Part shown: positions 40,559 to 49,767 of the stretch, piece by piece
Numbering within the stretch: the first letter of the stretch is position 1
Layout: each line of letters starts with the position of its first letter
Assembly: GCF_029893805.1 (NCBI RefSeq)
Contig: NZ_JARXYP010000001.1
Span: 496,001 to 560,000 of the forward strand
Length of the DNA stretch: 64,000 nt
DNA from: Streptomyces sp. SAI-135
GTDB taxonomy: Bacteria > Actinomycetota > Actinomycetes > Streptomycetales > Streptomycetaceae
Direction of reading: 5' to 3'
The notes under the pieces: model-generated
Database searches by the model: none
Seen by the model: only the letters and a program-made list of their open reading frames with translations
What the model was told of the DNA's origin: nothing
Program-made: the position numbers and the translations under genes

Positions 40559-41965
40559 TCAGCCGAAGAGGCCGCGCAGCCAGCCGAAGAGTCCCGTCAC
40601 CCAGAGAGACAGGGGCAGCAGGGCCACCGCGAGACCGGTGTGGGCGATCTCCGCGGCCCGGCCCCAGTACGGCAGAACGCGGCGGCCCGGCACGGTCCAT
40701 GCAGCGATGACCAGAGCGGCGGCGGCGGCCAGCATCACCGCGAAGACCACGACGCGTTCGTCGCCGTCGCTGCCGAGCGCCCAGGCGCGGGCGAGCAACA
40801 GCAGACCCCACAGCCCGGGAACGGTCAGAGTCAGTCGCTGGCCGAGGTGCATCAGGCCCCGGGCGTGCAGGAACAGCATCAGGCACAGTGCGAGCGCGGT
40901 CAGAACCTCGGGCAGGTTCGGGTGCTCGGCGAGGACGACCAGGGCTCCGGCGTTGACGAGGCCGACGACAGCGAAGAGCGTCGTGACCCAGTGCCCCGCC
41001 AACTGCGTCCGCTCCGCGACCTCGTTGCCCGCATGAGGCTCGATGCCCTCTTGGAGCTGCGCGGCCGTGGTCGGCAGCGCGGGCATCCGCATGCCGGCCA
41101 GCTTGAAGGCGAAGGGGGCCACCGCCCCAGCCGCGAGCGTGACCGCCGTCGCCACCAGCGCCGCCGAGGCGGGCAGGCTCAGGTCGCTGTAGCCGATCAT
41201 GGCCCCGCCGAGCGCGCCGATCACTGCGACCACCGCGGTGGCGAGCAGGGCCGGCGCTCCGACCGCGGTGACTGCGAGAGCGAGGACCGCTCCACCCGCG
41301 CCCGCCGCCCCGGCGGCGACCAGTCGCGCGCCGGCGACCTGGGCCGCGTCGGGGCCGGTCAGGTCGCCTCCGGGCAGGAGCCAGCCGGCCAGTGCGAGGC
41401 AGGGCGCGACCAGCATGCCGAGGGCGATGGCGGAGGCACGGTCGCCGACGGCGCGACTCGCCGAGCCCGCGCCCGCGAGCAGCAGCAGGCCGGTCACCGC
41501 CACGCAGGCGACCCGGGTGGAGGCTGAGTCCGTGACGCCGGGCCACAGCGCCAGCAGGAGGGCGGCCAGGACGGTCGCCACCACAGCGCCGATCAGCACT
41601 CCGCGGGCCGACTCCGCGTGCCAGGTGTGCAACGACCGGCGCACGGTGTCGGCCATCCCGTCCACCAGGTCGTCGAGACGCGCTTCAGGCAACGCCTCGG
41701 TGTGCGGGCGGAGGTGGAGAACCGCTCCGTCGGAGAGCCCGGCCTGACCCAGGGTGGTCTCCTCGTCGAGCGGGGCGTCGCCGAGCCGCTGCAGCACCCA
41801 GCCCGCATGGTCGAGTCCGGCCTCCTCGGTCTCCTCACCCACGTATCGCAGCAGCGTGGGCAGGAGATCGGCGACCGGCACGTCGGAGGGCACGGCCAGA
41901 TCGACGGAGACACTGGGCGCGCGTACGGTCAGGCGGCACAGTTCGGCTATCGCGCTGTCGCTCAT
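40559..41965 (-). CDS. eccD: Type VII secretion integral membrane protein EccD
   Basis: 468 residues. Residues 1-90 are the ubiquitin-like YukD domain ('LCRLTVRAPSVSVDLAVPSD', 'TLGQAGLSDGAVLHLRPHTE'); the rest is about 11 membrane helices ending 'LWVTGLFGWLRGLFG'. EccD dimers form the membrane pore-like core of ESX systems. ATG 41965. Upstream is an IS5-family relic that separates it from the divergent eccC gene; the eccD promoter must lie in the roughly 60 bases left before that relic or inside it. Confidence 0.94.
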   Translation of the reverse strand: MSDSAIAELCRLTVRAPSVSVDLAVPSDVPVADLLPTLLRYVGEETEEAGLDHAGWVLQRLGDAPLDEETTLGQAGLSDGAVLHLRPHTEALPEARLDDLVDGMADTVRRSLHTWHAESARGVLIGAVVATVLAALLLALWPGVTDSASTRVACVAVTGLLLLAGAGSASRAVGDRASAIALGMLVAPCLALAGWLLPGGDLTGPDAAQVAGARLVAAGAAGAGGAVLALAVTAVGAPALLATAVVAVIGALGGAMIGYSDLSLPASAALVATAVTLAAGAVAPFAFKLAGMRMPALPTTAAQLQEGIEPHAGNEVAERTQLAGHWVTTLFAVVGLVNAGALVVLAEHPNLPEVLTALALCLMLFLHARGLMHLGQRLTLTVPGLWGLLLLARAWALGSDGDERVVVFAVMLAAAAALVIAAWTVPGRRVLPYWGRAAEIAHTGLAVALLPLSLWVTGLFGWLRGLFG

Positions 41966-42172
41966 CAGGCAGGACTCTCAGTTTTCCGTGGGGGCTTGGC
42001 CGGAGGCCTTGACGTTCTGTTATTGATCAGACGGCGAGGTCGTACTCGAGCTGGAGCAGGACGAGGGCTACGGCTGGGGCCGAGGCTGAACCTGCGCAGA
42101 GCCTTGAAGGTGATCCTGAGCAGGGAGGGTCGCCGCGGTGTATTACGGCGGCCAGGCTTCACCCACTTCCTG

Positions 42173-42425
42173 TCACGGGCTTTCTCCCGGAGACCTCTCG
42201 CCGCGATTTACCAGGGGGCTCATCACGATTCCGTAATCCCTCGCCCCGCAACGGAAGCCAGCGAGCAAGCCCTGCTGGGCGAGCGTGTTGCCCAGCGTCT
42301 GGCACTCCAGGTAGCCGTGGCCCAAGTCGGAAGGAGATTCGCCTGGGCCGAGGCCGTACCGGCCGCGGAAATCATCAACGCGCACGTGGCGAGTGCACCC
42401 ATGACCGCGATCCTCGCGTACGCAT
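42173..42425 (-). pseudogene. Small secreted protein relic
   Basis: ATG at 42425 has an excellent GGAGG five bases upstream. The ATG frame stops after 16 codons, but the next frames give a signal peptide ('IAVMGALATCALMISAAGTA' then SAQA) followed by 'SDLGHGYLECQTLGNTLAQQ' and 'GLLAGFRCGARDYGIVMSPL' with two Cys, ending at 42173. Two frameshifts are needed for a full product of about 80 residues, so it is decayed. The promoter upstream is still well preserved. Confidence 0.6.
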
Positions 42426-42459
42426 GGGATCCTCCAGTCTCGGCAGGTTCAAGAGGGTA

Positions 42460-42521
42460 GAACGTTCTTCCTTCCGGATGAGCTTGCCCCGGGCTCCCTC
42501 CGAAGTCAACACCGGACGTTC
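42460..42521 (-). promoter_or_regulatory. Dual-palindrome promoter of the small secreted-protein relic
   Basis: Read leftward: site 1 GAACGTCC (42521-42514, one mismatch), 4 bases, -35 TTGACT (42509-42504), 17-base spacer, -10 CAAGCT (42486-42481), inverted site 2 GAACGTTC (42467-42460), whose start is 42 bases after the -35 start. The -10 hexamer and spacing equal those before the gene at 48393. Confidence 0.65.
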
Positions 42522-43310
42522 TCGCTTCACTTGGCCTCCGCATAGCCCCACATTGAGGTCGCGGCGGCGATCTTCGTGATGAAGAGCAGGGAGTTGGCGC
42601 GCTCGCAGACGCCATGGATGCCACGGATGACCTTGTTGTGGGTCTGCTGGGTCTCGGTCAGCTCGCCTCCGGCGGACTTCTTGCCGGGGTGGCGGAAGCC
42701 GTCGTCGGCGTTCTCGTAGCCGAGGTCGGCCAAGTTCGGTATGTCGCGCTCGGCGACGATTCGGTTGAGGGCATCGATCAGGCCGTGGTGGGCGCAGGTG
42801 GTGTCGTGTTCGCGGCCCGGCCGTACTGGCGAGACATCGATGGGCCAGCCGTCCGGGGTGTGATGACCTGCACGTTTCCACCACGGTGCTTGTGTTTTCC
42901 GGACCACCAAAGGTCTGTGCCGACGGGGCCGGGGGCGGCGACGCGGTCGGTGCGGATGACGGTGCCGTCGAGGTTGAGACGGGTGAGCCCGGCTGCCTTC
43001 GCACGCTCCAGCGCGGCCGTGAGGTCCGGTGCCCCGGCGGCCAGGGCGGCCAGTCCCTCGTAGAGGGAGCGGTAGGAGGTGGAGGCCGATAGGCCGTAGT
43101 CGCAGGCGAGTTGGGCCAGCCGGGTGCCGTCGAGGAACCAGCGCAGCATGCACGACCTGCTTGAAGCAGCCCAGCGCGCGTCGTCCCTTGTGGGTCCTGG
43201 CCCCGATCCGGTGATCGCGCAGGAGGCCGGCCAGGTGCTCGGCGGTGGACCGCTTCACATCGAGCACGGCGGTGTAGGTGACACTGATCGCCACGTGAGG
43301 CCTAGCGGTC

Positions 43311-43667
43311 AGAAAATCTGTCGCAAGATCGTTCCTATCAGAGGCCTTACACCTTCCCGGACTTGCGTATGCCACGGACCGCGCGACATGCCTCGCGCTC
43401 ACTAACGGTGGCCGACCGTTACTGGGAACAGCTCATAATGTACCCTCGGCCGACCGGCCCCTCCCGGCGTGGACAGGTCGCGTTCGTGAATGCAGACTAC
43501 TGCCTACGCCCGCAGAAATGCGCTGCGGACTTGACTCGCCGGCCGGTATGGGAGCATCCGCGCAGGGGAGTTGACCGCAGACCACAGCCCCGACAAAACA
43601 TTCACATGGCGTTCACCGCCTCACGGGGCCATGAAAGTTCGGGCGGGCGAAACCGGAGGTTCTTTCC
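43311..43667. other. Intergenic region upstream of eccC
   Basis: About 360 bases with no gene. It must contain the eccC promoter. I see no GAACGTTC-type site and no strong -10/-35 pair; GGAGG at 43651-43655 is the likely eccC ribosome-binding site. Confidence 0.45.
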
Positions 43668-46600
43668 TTGAGTGTCGTGTTGTTCCGCCGGCCTGCTCGC
43701 AGACGTGGGCCAGCGATGCCTGACGGGCAATTGACCCTCCAGGAGCCGCCCGTCCTTTCCGAGAGCGTCCCTGACACCTCGGCGGTGTGGACGTATCTGC
43801 CGGTGGCCCTGATGTCGGTGTCGGTGACCCTGCTGTTCCTGCGGCCCGGCGGTGGCAACGGCGCCTTCACCTACCTGGCGCTGGGCACCCTGGTGGTTTC
43901 GGCCGTCGCCATGCTGCTGGGACAGTTGCTGCGCCGCAACAGCGAGCGCAAGCAGCGCCTGAAGGGCGAGCGCCGTGACTACCTGCGCTATCTGACCCAG
44001 ATGCGCAAGCGGGTGCGGAGCACCATCACCGAGCAACAGCGGGCTCTCGCCTGGCGTCACCCCGAGCCTGCGTCGCTTCGGTCGCTGGCGCGCACCTCGC
44101 GACTGTGGGAACGCCGCCCCGGCGACGAGGACTTCGGCGAGGTCCGCATCGCGGTCGGCGAACAGCAACTCGCACTCACCCTGACTCCCGTCTCCACCCG
44201 GCCCGTCGAGGACCTCGAACCACTGTGTGCGCACGCCCTGCGCCGCTTCGTCCGCGCCTACTCCACCATTCCCGAGCAGCCGCTCGGCCTGTATCTGCGG
44301 TCCTCGGCCCGGATCCAGCTGCGGCCCGAGGAGGCGCCCGGCGGAGAGGACGGTGAGTCGGCGGACAGCGAGGCCGGCATCAACGCGGTACGCGCACTGA
44401 CCCGCGCCCTGCTCGCTCAACTCGCCGTGTTCCACGCCCCGGAGGAACTGTGGATCGTACTGTGCGTCAGTGACGAAAGGCGGCCCGACTGGGAGTGGGT
44501 GAAGTGGCTGCCGCACACACTGCATCCACACGAGGAGGACGGTGCCGGGCAGGTCCGCCGGATCGCCGGAGACCTCACCGAACTGGACGATCTGCTCGGT
44601 GCCGAGTTCGCCGAACGCCCCGGCTTCGATCCGGACGCCCGCCCCGGCCGTGATGAGCCGTACACAGTCGTGGTCCTGGACGGTGTCACGGTTCCCGAGG
44701 GGCACCGCTGGGAAGGGCACGGCTACCGCAACGCCGTCGTTCTCGACATCGGCGGGGGGCTGCGTTGGCGGCCCGGTCGCCACACGCTCCGGCTGACGGC
44801 CAGCCCCGAGCAGGTGAGCCTGGTGCGTACGGACCGCAGCCGCAAGGAACGCTCCGTGCCGCTCGGCCGGCCCGACCGGCTCGGTCTGCTCGGCGCGGAG
44901 GCGCTGGCCCGGCTCGTGGCTCCGCGCCGCATCAGCCTGGGCACCGACATCTCACAGCCGATGGATTCCGACGTCGAGCTGACCACGCTCCTGGGCATCG
45001 CCGACCTGCACCGTCACGAACCCGGCGTCCTCTTCGAGAAACACACCGGTTCGGCCCGGCTGCGGGTGCCGATAGCCGTCGGCGTCGACGGCCGCCCCGT
45101 CGAGCTCGATATCAAGGAGTCCGCCCAGGGCGGTATGGGCCCGCACGGCATGCTCATCGGCGCCACCGGCTCCGGCAAGAGCGAACTGCTGCGCACGCTC
45201 GTTCTCGGACTGGCCCTGACCAACTCCTCCGAGACGCTCAACTTCATCCTGGTCGACTTCAAGGGCGGCGCCACCTTCCTCGGCCTGGAGGAACTGCCGC
45301 ACACCTCGGCCGTCATCACCAACCTCGCCGACGAGGTCGCCCTGGTGGAACGCATGCAGGACGCCCTGCACGGCGAACTCATCCGCCGCCAGGAACTGCT
45401 GCGCTCCGCGGGCAACTTCACCTCCGCCCTGGAGTACGAGCGGGCCCGAGCCGCCGGGACGGATCTCGCCCCCCTGCCCAGCCTGTTCGTCGTCGTCGAC
45501 GAGTTCAGTGAACTCCTCTCCGCGCACCGCGAGTTCATGGACCTGTTCGTGATGATCGGCCGCCTCGGCCGCTCCCTGGGCGTGCATCTGCTGCTCGCCT
45601 CGCAGCGCCTGGACGAGGGCCGCATGCACCAGTTGGAAAGCCATCTGTCGTACCGCATCGGCCTGCGTACCTTCTCCGCCATGGAGAGCCGCGGCGTCCT
45701 CGGTGTACCGGACGCCTACGAACTGCCCGCCCAGCCCGGCAGCGGCTATCTGAAGTCGGGCGTGGAGGCTCTGACCCGGTTCCGCGCCGCTTACTCCTCC
45801 GGCGGCTACCGGCGGCGCACCGGCGCGGTCGTACAGGCGCGGGTGGCCAGCCAGGTGGTGCCGTGGACCAGCAGCTGGGTGGTGCCACGTACGCTGGAGC
45901 CCGCCGCCGAACCCGAGCCGGAGACCGAGAAGACCGGTGACGAGAAGACCCTGCTGGAGGTGGCCCTCGACCGGCTGCGCGACTCCGGCCCCGCCGCCCA
46001 CCAGGTGTGGCTGCCGCCCCTGGCGGAGCCCTCGCCGCTCGACGCGCTGCTGCCCGGCATCGCGCCGGACCCCGAGCGGGGCCTGACCGCCGCCGGCTGG
46101 CCCGGAACGGGGAAACTGCGCGTCCCGGTCGGCCTGGTCGACAAGCCATTCGAGCAGCGGCGCGACCCGTTGATCGTGGACCTCTCGGGTGCGGAAGGCC
46201 ATGTCGCCATCGCTGGTGGTTCGCAGAGCGGCAAATCCAACCTCGCCCGCACCCTGATCGCCGCCCTCGCACTCACTCACACGCCCGCCGAGGTCCAGTT
46301 CTACTGTCTCGACTTCGGTGGCGGCGGCCTCTCCCAGTTCGCCGGACTCCCCCACGTCGGCGGTGTCGCGGCGCGCCTCAACCCCGACCGGGTGCACAGG
46401 ACCGTCGCCGAGGTGATGTCGCTGCTCGCCCACCGCGAGCAGTTCTTCGTGGACCACACCCTGGACTCGATGCAGTCCTACCGGCGGCGCCGGGCCGCCG
46501 GGGAGTTCCCCGAAGAGCCCTTCGGCGATGTCTTCATGGTCGTCGACGGATGGTCCACGGTTCGCCAGGACTACGAGGACCTCATCGCGAAGTTCAACGA

Positions 46601-47699
46601 ACTGGCCGCCCGCGGACTCAACTACGGCATTCATCTGCTCATCACCACGAACCGTTGGGTGGAGTTGTCCGCACAGGTCCGTGATCAGGCCGCCACCCGC
46701 CTGGAGTTGCGGATGGGTGACCCGATGGACTCCGAGATCGACACCCGCAAGGCGCGCTCGGTTCCGCGCAGCGGAGGACGCGGCATCACCGCCGACAGCA
46801 AGATGCACTTCCTCGCCGGCCTGCCCCGGCTGGACGGCAGTGGTTCCCTCGAGGACCTCGGCGACGGTGTCGGCCATCTGGTCGCCGAGATCTCCCGGCA
46901 CTGGCACGGCCCCTCGGCCCCGAAGGTGCGGATGCTGCCGCACCGGCTCCCGGCGGCCGAACTGCCGGCGCCCGAGCCCACCGAGGGCGGCGGTATGCGC
47001 CTGCCGCTCGGCATCGACCAGGACGCCCTGGAGCCGGTCTGGCACGACTTCAGCCGTACCCCGCACCTGATCGTGGTCGGTGACACCGAGAGCGGCAAGA
47101 CCAACATGCTGCGCCACGTCGCCAAGGGGATCACCACCCGATACGCCCCGAACGAGGCGAAGATCATCGTGGTGGACTACCGGCGCACCCTGGTGGAGTC
47201 CATCCCCGAGGAGTACCGCATCGGGCATGTGATCTCTCTGGACAACCTCCAGGAGACCGTCGACGGTGCTGCTCGCGCGATGAAGACCCGCGTTCCCGGC
47301 GCGGACATCTCGCCGTCACGGATGCGTTCGTGCGACTGGTGGACCGGTCCGCGCCTGTTCATCCTGGTCGACGACTACGACATGGTCTCCGGAAACTCCT
47401 TCCAGAACCCCTTCGAGGCGCTCTTCGAGTTTCTGACCCTCGGCTTCGAGATGGGTATGCACCTGATCGTCGCGCGCAGCGCCATGGGGGCGGGCCGTGC
47501 GATGAATGACGGGCTCATCCGCCGCCTCGACGAGGCCAACAACCCCGCCGTATTGCTGTCCTGCCCGCCCGCCGAGGGCCGTCTCTTCGACGCGAAGCCC
47601 CTCAGCCTGCCTCCCGGCCGGGCCCTGCACATCGCCCGGCGCAAGGCCAGGCTGATGCAGACGGCGCTGGCGGAGGAACATCCGGGCCGTCCGGACTGA
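43668..47699 (+). CDS. eccC: Type VII secretion ATPase EccC (fused EccCa-EccCb)
   Basis: 1343 residues, FtsK/SpoIIIE family motor of the ESX system. Two membrane helices near residues 42-85 ('YLPVALMSVSVTLLFL', 'TYLALGTLVVSAVAMLLG'), then three ATPase domains, each with an intact Walker A: 'GATGSGKSELLRTLVLGLAL' (about 498), 'GGSQSGKSNLARTLIAALAL' (about 850), 'GDTESGKTNMLRHVAKGI' (about 1137), and Walker B-like 'LFVVVDEFSEL', 'VFMVVDGW', 'LFILVDDYDMV'. It recognises WXG100 cargo and powers export. Start TTG 43668. It stands alone, reading away from eccD-eccB, and ends at a strong terminator. Confidence 0.95.
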   Translation: MSVVLFRRPARRRGPAMPDGQLTLQEPPVLSESVPDTSAVWTYLPVALMSVSVTLLFLRPGGGNGAFTYLALGTLVVSAVAMLLGQLLRRNSERKQRLKGERRDYLRYLTQMRKRVRSTITEQQRALAWRHPEPASLRSLARTSRLWERRPGDEDFGEVRIAVGEQQLALTLTPVSTRPVEDLEPLCAHALRRFVRAYSTIPEQPLGLYLRSSARIQLRPEEAPGGEDGESADSEAGINAVRALTRALLAQLAVFHAPEELWIVLCVSDERRPDWEWVKWLPHTLHPHEEDGAGQVRRIAGDLTELDDLLGAEFAERPGFDPDARPGRDEPYTVVVLDGVTVPEGHRWEGHGYRNAVVLDIGGGLRWRPGRHTLRLTASPEQVSLVRTDRSRKERSVPLGRPDRLGLLGAEALARLVAPRRISLGTDISQPMDSDVELTTLLGIADLHRHEPGVLFEKHTGSARLRVPIAVGVDGRPVELDIKESAQGGMGPHGMLIGATGSGKSELLRTLVLGLALTNSSETLNFILVDFKGGATFLGLEELPHTSAVITNLADEVALVERMQDALHGELIRRQELLRSAGNFTSALEYERARAAGTDLAPLPSLFVVVDEFSELLSAHREFMDLFVMIGRLGRSLGVHLLLASQRLDEGRMHQLESHLSYRIGLRTFSAMESRGVLGVPDAYELPAQPGSGYLKSGVEALTRFRAAYSSGGYRRRTGAVVQARVASQVVPWTSSWVVPRTLEPAAEPEPETEKTGDEKTLLEVALDRLRDSGPAAHQVWLPPLAEPSPLDALLPGIAPDPERGLTAAGWPGTGKLRVPVGLVDKPFEQRRDPLIVDLSGAEGHVAIAGGSQSGKSNLARTLIAALALTHTPAEVQFYCLDFGGGGLSQFAGLPHVGGVAARLNPDRVHRTVAEVMSLLAHREQFFVDHTLDSMQSYRRRRAAGEFPEEPFGDVFMVVDGWSTVRQDYEDLIAKFNELAARGLNYGIHLLITTNRWVELSAQVRDQAATRLELRMGDPMDSEIDTRKARSVPRSGGRGITADSKMHFLAGLPRLDGSGSLEDLGDGVGHLVAEISRHWHGPSAPKVRMLPHRLPAAELPAPEPTEGGGMRLPLGIDQDALEPVWHDFSRTPHLIVVGDTESGKTNMLRHVAKGITTRYAPNEAKIIVVDYRRTLVESIPEEYRIGHVISLDNLQETVDGAARAMKTRVPGADISPSRMRSCDWWTGPRLFILVDDYDMVSGNSFQNPFEALFEFLTLGFEMGMHLIVARSAMGAGRAMNDGLIRRLDEANNPAVLLSCPPAEGRLFDAKPLSLPPGRALHIARRKARLMQTALAEEHPGRPD

Positions 47700-47724
47700 C
47701 GGGCGGGAGAGCCGGGCCGTAAAA

Positions 47725-47762
47725 GGCGACGGGGGCCACCTGGGCAGGTGGCCCCCGTCGCC
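47725..47762 (+). terminator. Strong hairpin terminator after eccC
   Basis: A perfect 16-bp stem (GGCGACGGGGGCCACC) with a 6-base loop, 25 bases after the eccC stop. No T-run follows, as is common in Streptomyces terminators. Confidence 0.88.
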
Positions 47763-48206
47763 GTCTCCACGACGCAACGCCCACGGCATGCTGCGGAAAC
47801 GGAAACTGCCCGCCCTGTGGGCCGTTCCCGTGATGGGACGAACTCGGCTGGGCCGGGTCCGCTCCCACCGCGCCATCCGCCGCCACCAGGCTATGGAGCT
47901 GCGCCTTCTCCTTCTGCTGGGATCAGCGGTTCGCCCCACCCGCACGGACGCCGCGCCAGACCCCTGTCCCAAACAAGGGGCAGAGAGGGGGACGGCCGCG
48001 TCCCACCAGCCCCAACAACCATGCCGGCCAGGGCCTTACACACCATCCAGCCCTGGCTCACCCCCGCCGTCATACTCACCCGCTGGTGGCGAGCCTGGAC
48101 CTACATGGACCTACCTTCCAAGCTCCAGACCCGGATCGACGCGGTCACCACCGGACACAGCATCTACCTCGATCACAGGATGCAACGCCTGTCGGTAGAC
48201 GTGGAG
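47763..48206. other. Region between eccC terminator and small secreted-protein promoter
   Basis: About 440 bases. A short frame around 48020-48110 ('LHTIQPWLTPAVILTRWWRA') has gene-like composition but no family I recognise and no clear start. Nothing else can be supported. Confidence 0.4.
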
Positions 48207-48255
48207 TTGACGGGGCAGCGATTTCGGAGCAAGCTTTGCATGAGAGCGAACGTTC
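48207..48255 (+). promoter_or_regulatory. Promoter with GAACGTTC site upstream of the 48393 gene
   Basis: -35 TTGACG (48207-48212), 17-base spacer, -10 CAAGCT (48230-48235), then GAACGTTC (48248-48255) followed by TACCTCC, starting 41 bases after the -35 start. The upstream partner site is degenerate (GGTAGACGTGGAG just before TTGAC). Same -10 and geometry as the promoter at 42460-42521. Confidence 0.6.
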
Positions 48256-48392
48256 TACCTCCCACACAGGCATTCGCTAGTTCGTTTACGGGCATTCCGA
48301 CGATTTGCGGCACGCGACGCGGGACACAGGCGTCGGCCTAACTGGCCCTAACAAACGCTTATCTTCCGGCACATGAGGAGAAGTTGGCAGCG

Positions 48393-48746
48393 ATGCGAAA
48401 GACCATCAAGAGGTTCACCGTCGGCGGTATGGCCGCACTCGGCCTGCTCGTCGCCGTTCCCGCGAGCCCCGCGTTCGCCATCAACCAGGTCGACTGCGGC
48501 CAGCGGACCGACCTTGTGAAGCTGGACCAGAGCCTAGGCGGAGGGCTGTACGCCAACGCATGCTTCGCCAACGCGGGCGTAACGGCTGTGAACGTATCCG
48601 GGGTTTACAACATCACCTCGGGCAATAACAAGGTGACGGTCAACTACCAGCAGGGCAGCGTGTACCGGTCCGTCACCCTCGATCCCCGCCAGGGGATGGG
48701 GCTGGTCGGGGGCACCGTCAGGGTGTACGAAGTGCGCATCTGGTAA
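48393..48746 (+). CDS. Small secreted beta/gamma-crystallin-like protein
   Basis: 117 residues. Signal peptide 'MRKTIKRFTVGGMAALGLLV' through 'ASPAFA' with cleavage before 'INQVDCGQ'. The mature protein of about 85 residues has two Cys (DCGQ, NACFANAG) and alternating beta strands ('VNVSGVYNITSGNNKVTVNY', 'SVYRSVTLDPRQGMGLVGGT'), a pattern seen in small secreted Streptomyces proteins with a beta/gamma-crystallin-like fold. ATG 48393 (AGGAG upstream); TTG 48384 is an alternative. The promoter carries the recurrent palindrome. It sits within the secretion locus but uses a Sec signal. Confidence 0.75.
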   Translation: MRKTIKRFTVGGMAALGLLVAVPASPAFAINQVDCGQRTDLVKLDQSLGGGLYANACFANAGVTAVNVSGVYNITSGNNKVTVNYQQGSVYRSVTLDPRQGMGLVGGTVRVYEVRIW

Positions 48747-48779
48747 TCGCTGGACGCCGGCGGTGAGCACGGGCAACGC

Positions 48780-48975
48780 GGCACACCTCGACCGCCAGGT
48801 GCACCGCGACCTCGTGGAGGTCACGCGGGCCGTGCCGGATCAGCACCTCGGGGCGGTACGCACGTAGTTCGGCGAGTGCACGCGGCCCCGGCTCGTCATC
48901 GCCGACGACGGTCAGGCCGTCATGGTCGGCGAGGACGCGCAGGCCGGCCCCGTTGCGCGGTCGGCCTGCGCTCCT
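48780..48975 (-). pseudogene. Response-regulator receiver-like fragment
   Basis: Leftward 'LRVLADHDGLTVVGDDEPGP' and 'RALAELRAYRPEVLIRHGPR' resembles the first two strands and helices of a NarL-type receiver domain (..GLTVVG.A..G..AL..L...RPDV..). It is fused by decay to an IS5 transposase relic on the same strand. Weak. Confidence 0.35.
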
Positions 48976-49256
48976 GGTCGTAGGTGTCGAGCAGCCCCTC
49001 CCCTGCCTGCCCAGCACAGTGATCGCCGGCCTCCAGCCAATATTGAACGCAGCCAGGAGATCGTGCGCTCGGCCACCCACCGGAAGGTGCCCAGACCGGT
49101 GCCGTGTGGCTGGCCACGTTCGGTGATCGCCGTCCGGATCCCGCGCTGCCGCAGGAGCCGGCGGTACTTGTCGTGGTCGTAGCCGTCGTCGGCGAAGAGC
49201 ATGTCGGGCCGACGTGGCCGGCCGACAACGACGGCCGCGGCCGGGATCTTGTCCAA
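48912..49256 (-). pseudogene. IS5-family transposase C-terminal relic
   Basis: 'LDKIPAAAVVVGRPRRPDML', 'FADDGYDHDKYRRLLRQRGI' (catalytic Asp), 'ERGQPHGTGLGTFRWVAERT' (Glu of the last motif) and 'ISWLRSIL' are the end of an IS5-type transposase; after that the frame runs into unrelated sequence. N-terminal half missing. Confidence 0.75.
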
Positions 49257-49259
49257 CAG

Positions 49260-49685
49260 CGGTGTGCGTGAGGATCATGGTCTTCACGCGTTCTGCTGGG
49301 TCTTGCCGGAGACGAATTGGTCCCGGTCATCGAGGCCCAGATACTCGACGACCTCGGCAAGTGTACGCAGCCCGGTGTCGGGCGCCCACGGTGCAGCCCC
49401 GCCGAGCGAGCAGCGGCCGCACCTCGCCGATGGCACGCGTGACAGTGGAACGGTCCACGCCGACTCAGCAGGCCAGCACGTCATGAGCGGTGCCATGGCG
49501 CAGACTCACCATGGCCAGCAGTCGGTCGACGAAGACGAACTTGTGCTTCGGTCCGGCGCCCAACAGCCCATCGCCTCGGCCGGGCCGTCAAACGTGCCTG
49601 GTGCTGTTTGTGCCAAGGGCCCTACCTCCGCGCCGGGTTCGGCGATCACTTCTGGCGACAACCCGGTGACCCGGTACTCCGCCAC
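49260..49685 (-). pseudogene. Second IS5-family (DDE_Tnp_4, HTH-containing) transposase relic
   Basis: In mixed frames: 'YRVTGLSPEVIAEPGAEVGP', 'HGTAHDVLAC', 'VGVDRSTVTRAIGEVRPLLA' (the HTH that precedes DDE_Tnp_4 domains), 'LRTLAEVVEYLGL' and 'DQFVSGKTQQNAVKTMILT'. It is cut at 49260 and continues directly into the other transposase relic, so one element was inserted into or recombined with the other. Inactive. Confidence 0.72.
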
Positions 49686-49767
49686 AACCAACTCATGTTC
49701 CCAGCCCCCATGGCGGTTCAACGAGCTACTCGTGCACCGAGCCACGGTCACTGTGCACCCGAGGTTG

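Larger units (their letters stand above)
42118..42593. repeat. 10-bp direct repeats flanking an insertion in the transposase relic
   Basis: GAGCAGGGAG occurs at 42118-42127 and again at 42584-42593. In an uninterrupted transposase only one copy would exist (codons for N-S-L-L). The 456 bases between carry a small secreted-protein relic and its promoter and are foreign to the transposase. The 10-bp repeats look like a target-site duplication. The inserted ends (GGTCGCCGCGG at one side, GATCGCCGCCG read from the other) are only weakly similar. Confidence 0.7.
42027..43310 (-). pseudogene. IS5-family (DDE_Tnp_4) transposase relic, split by a 466-bp insertion
   Basis: From the right: 'VTYTAVLDVKRSTAEHLAGL', then in a second frame 'LRWFLDGTRLAQLACDYGLS', 'LTRLNLDGTVIRTDRVAAPG' (first Asp), 'LWWSGKHKHRGGNVQVI', then the first frame again 'PDGWPIDVSPVRPGREHDTT', 'NLADLGYENADDGFRHPGKK', 'GIHGVCERANSLL'. 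The coding sequence is interrupted at 42584-42593 and its end is found at 42027-42127 ('SLLRITFKALRRFSLGP', then 'AVALVLLQLEYDLAV' after a frameshift). Several frameshifts plus the insertion make it dead. Confidence 0.82.

Noticed and set aside
44952..47228. A 758-codon leftward open frame opposite eccC
   Set aside because: Antisense to three well conserved ATPase domains; composition (Gly/His/Gln/Val-rich) is typical of mirror frames in GC-rich genes.
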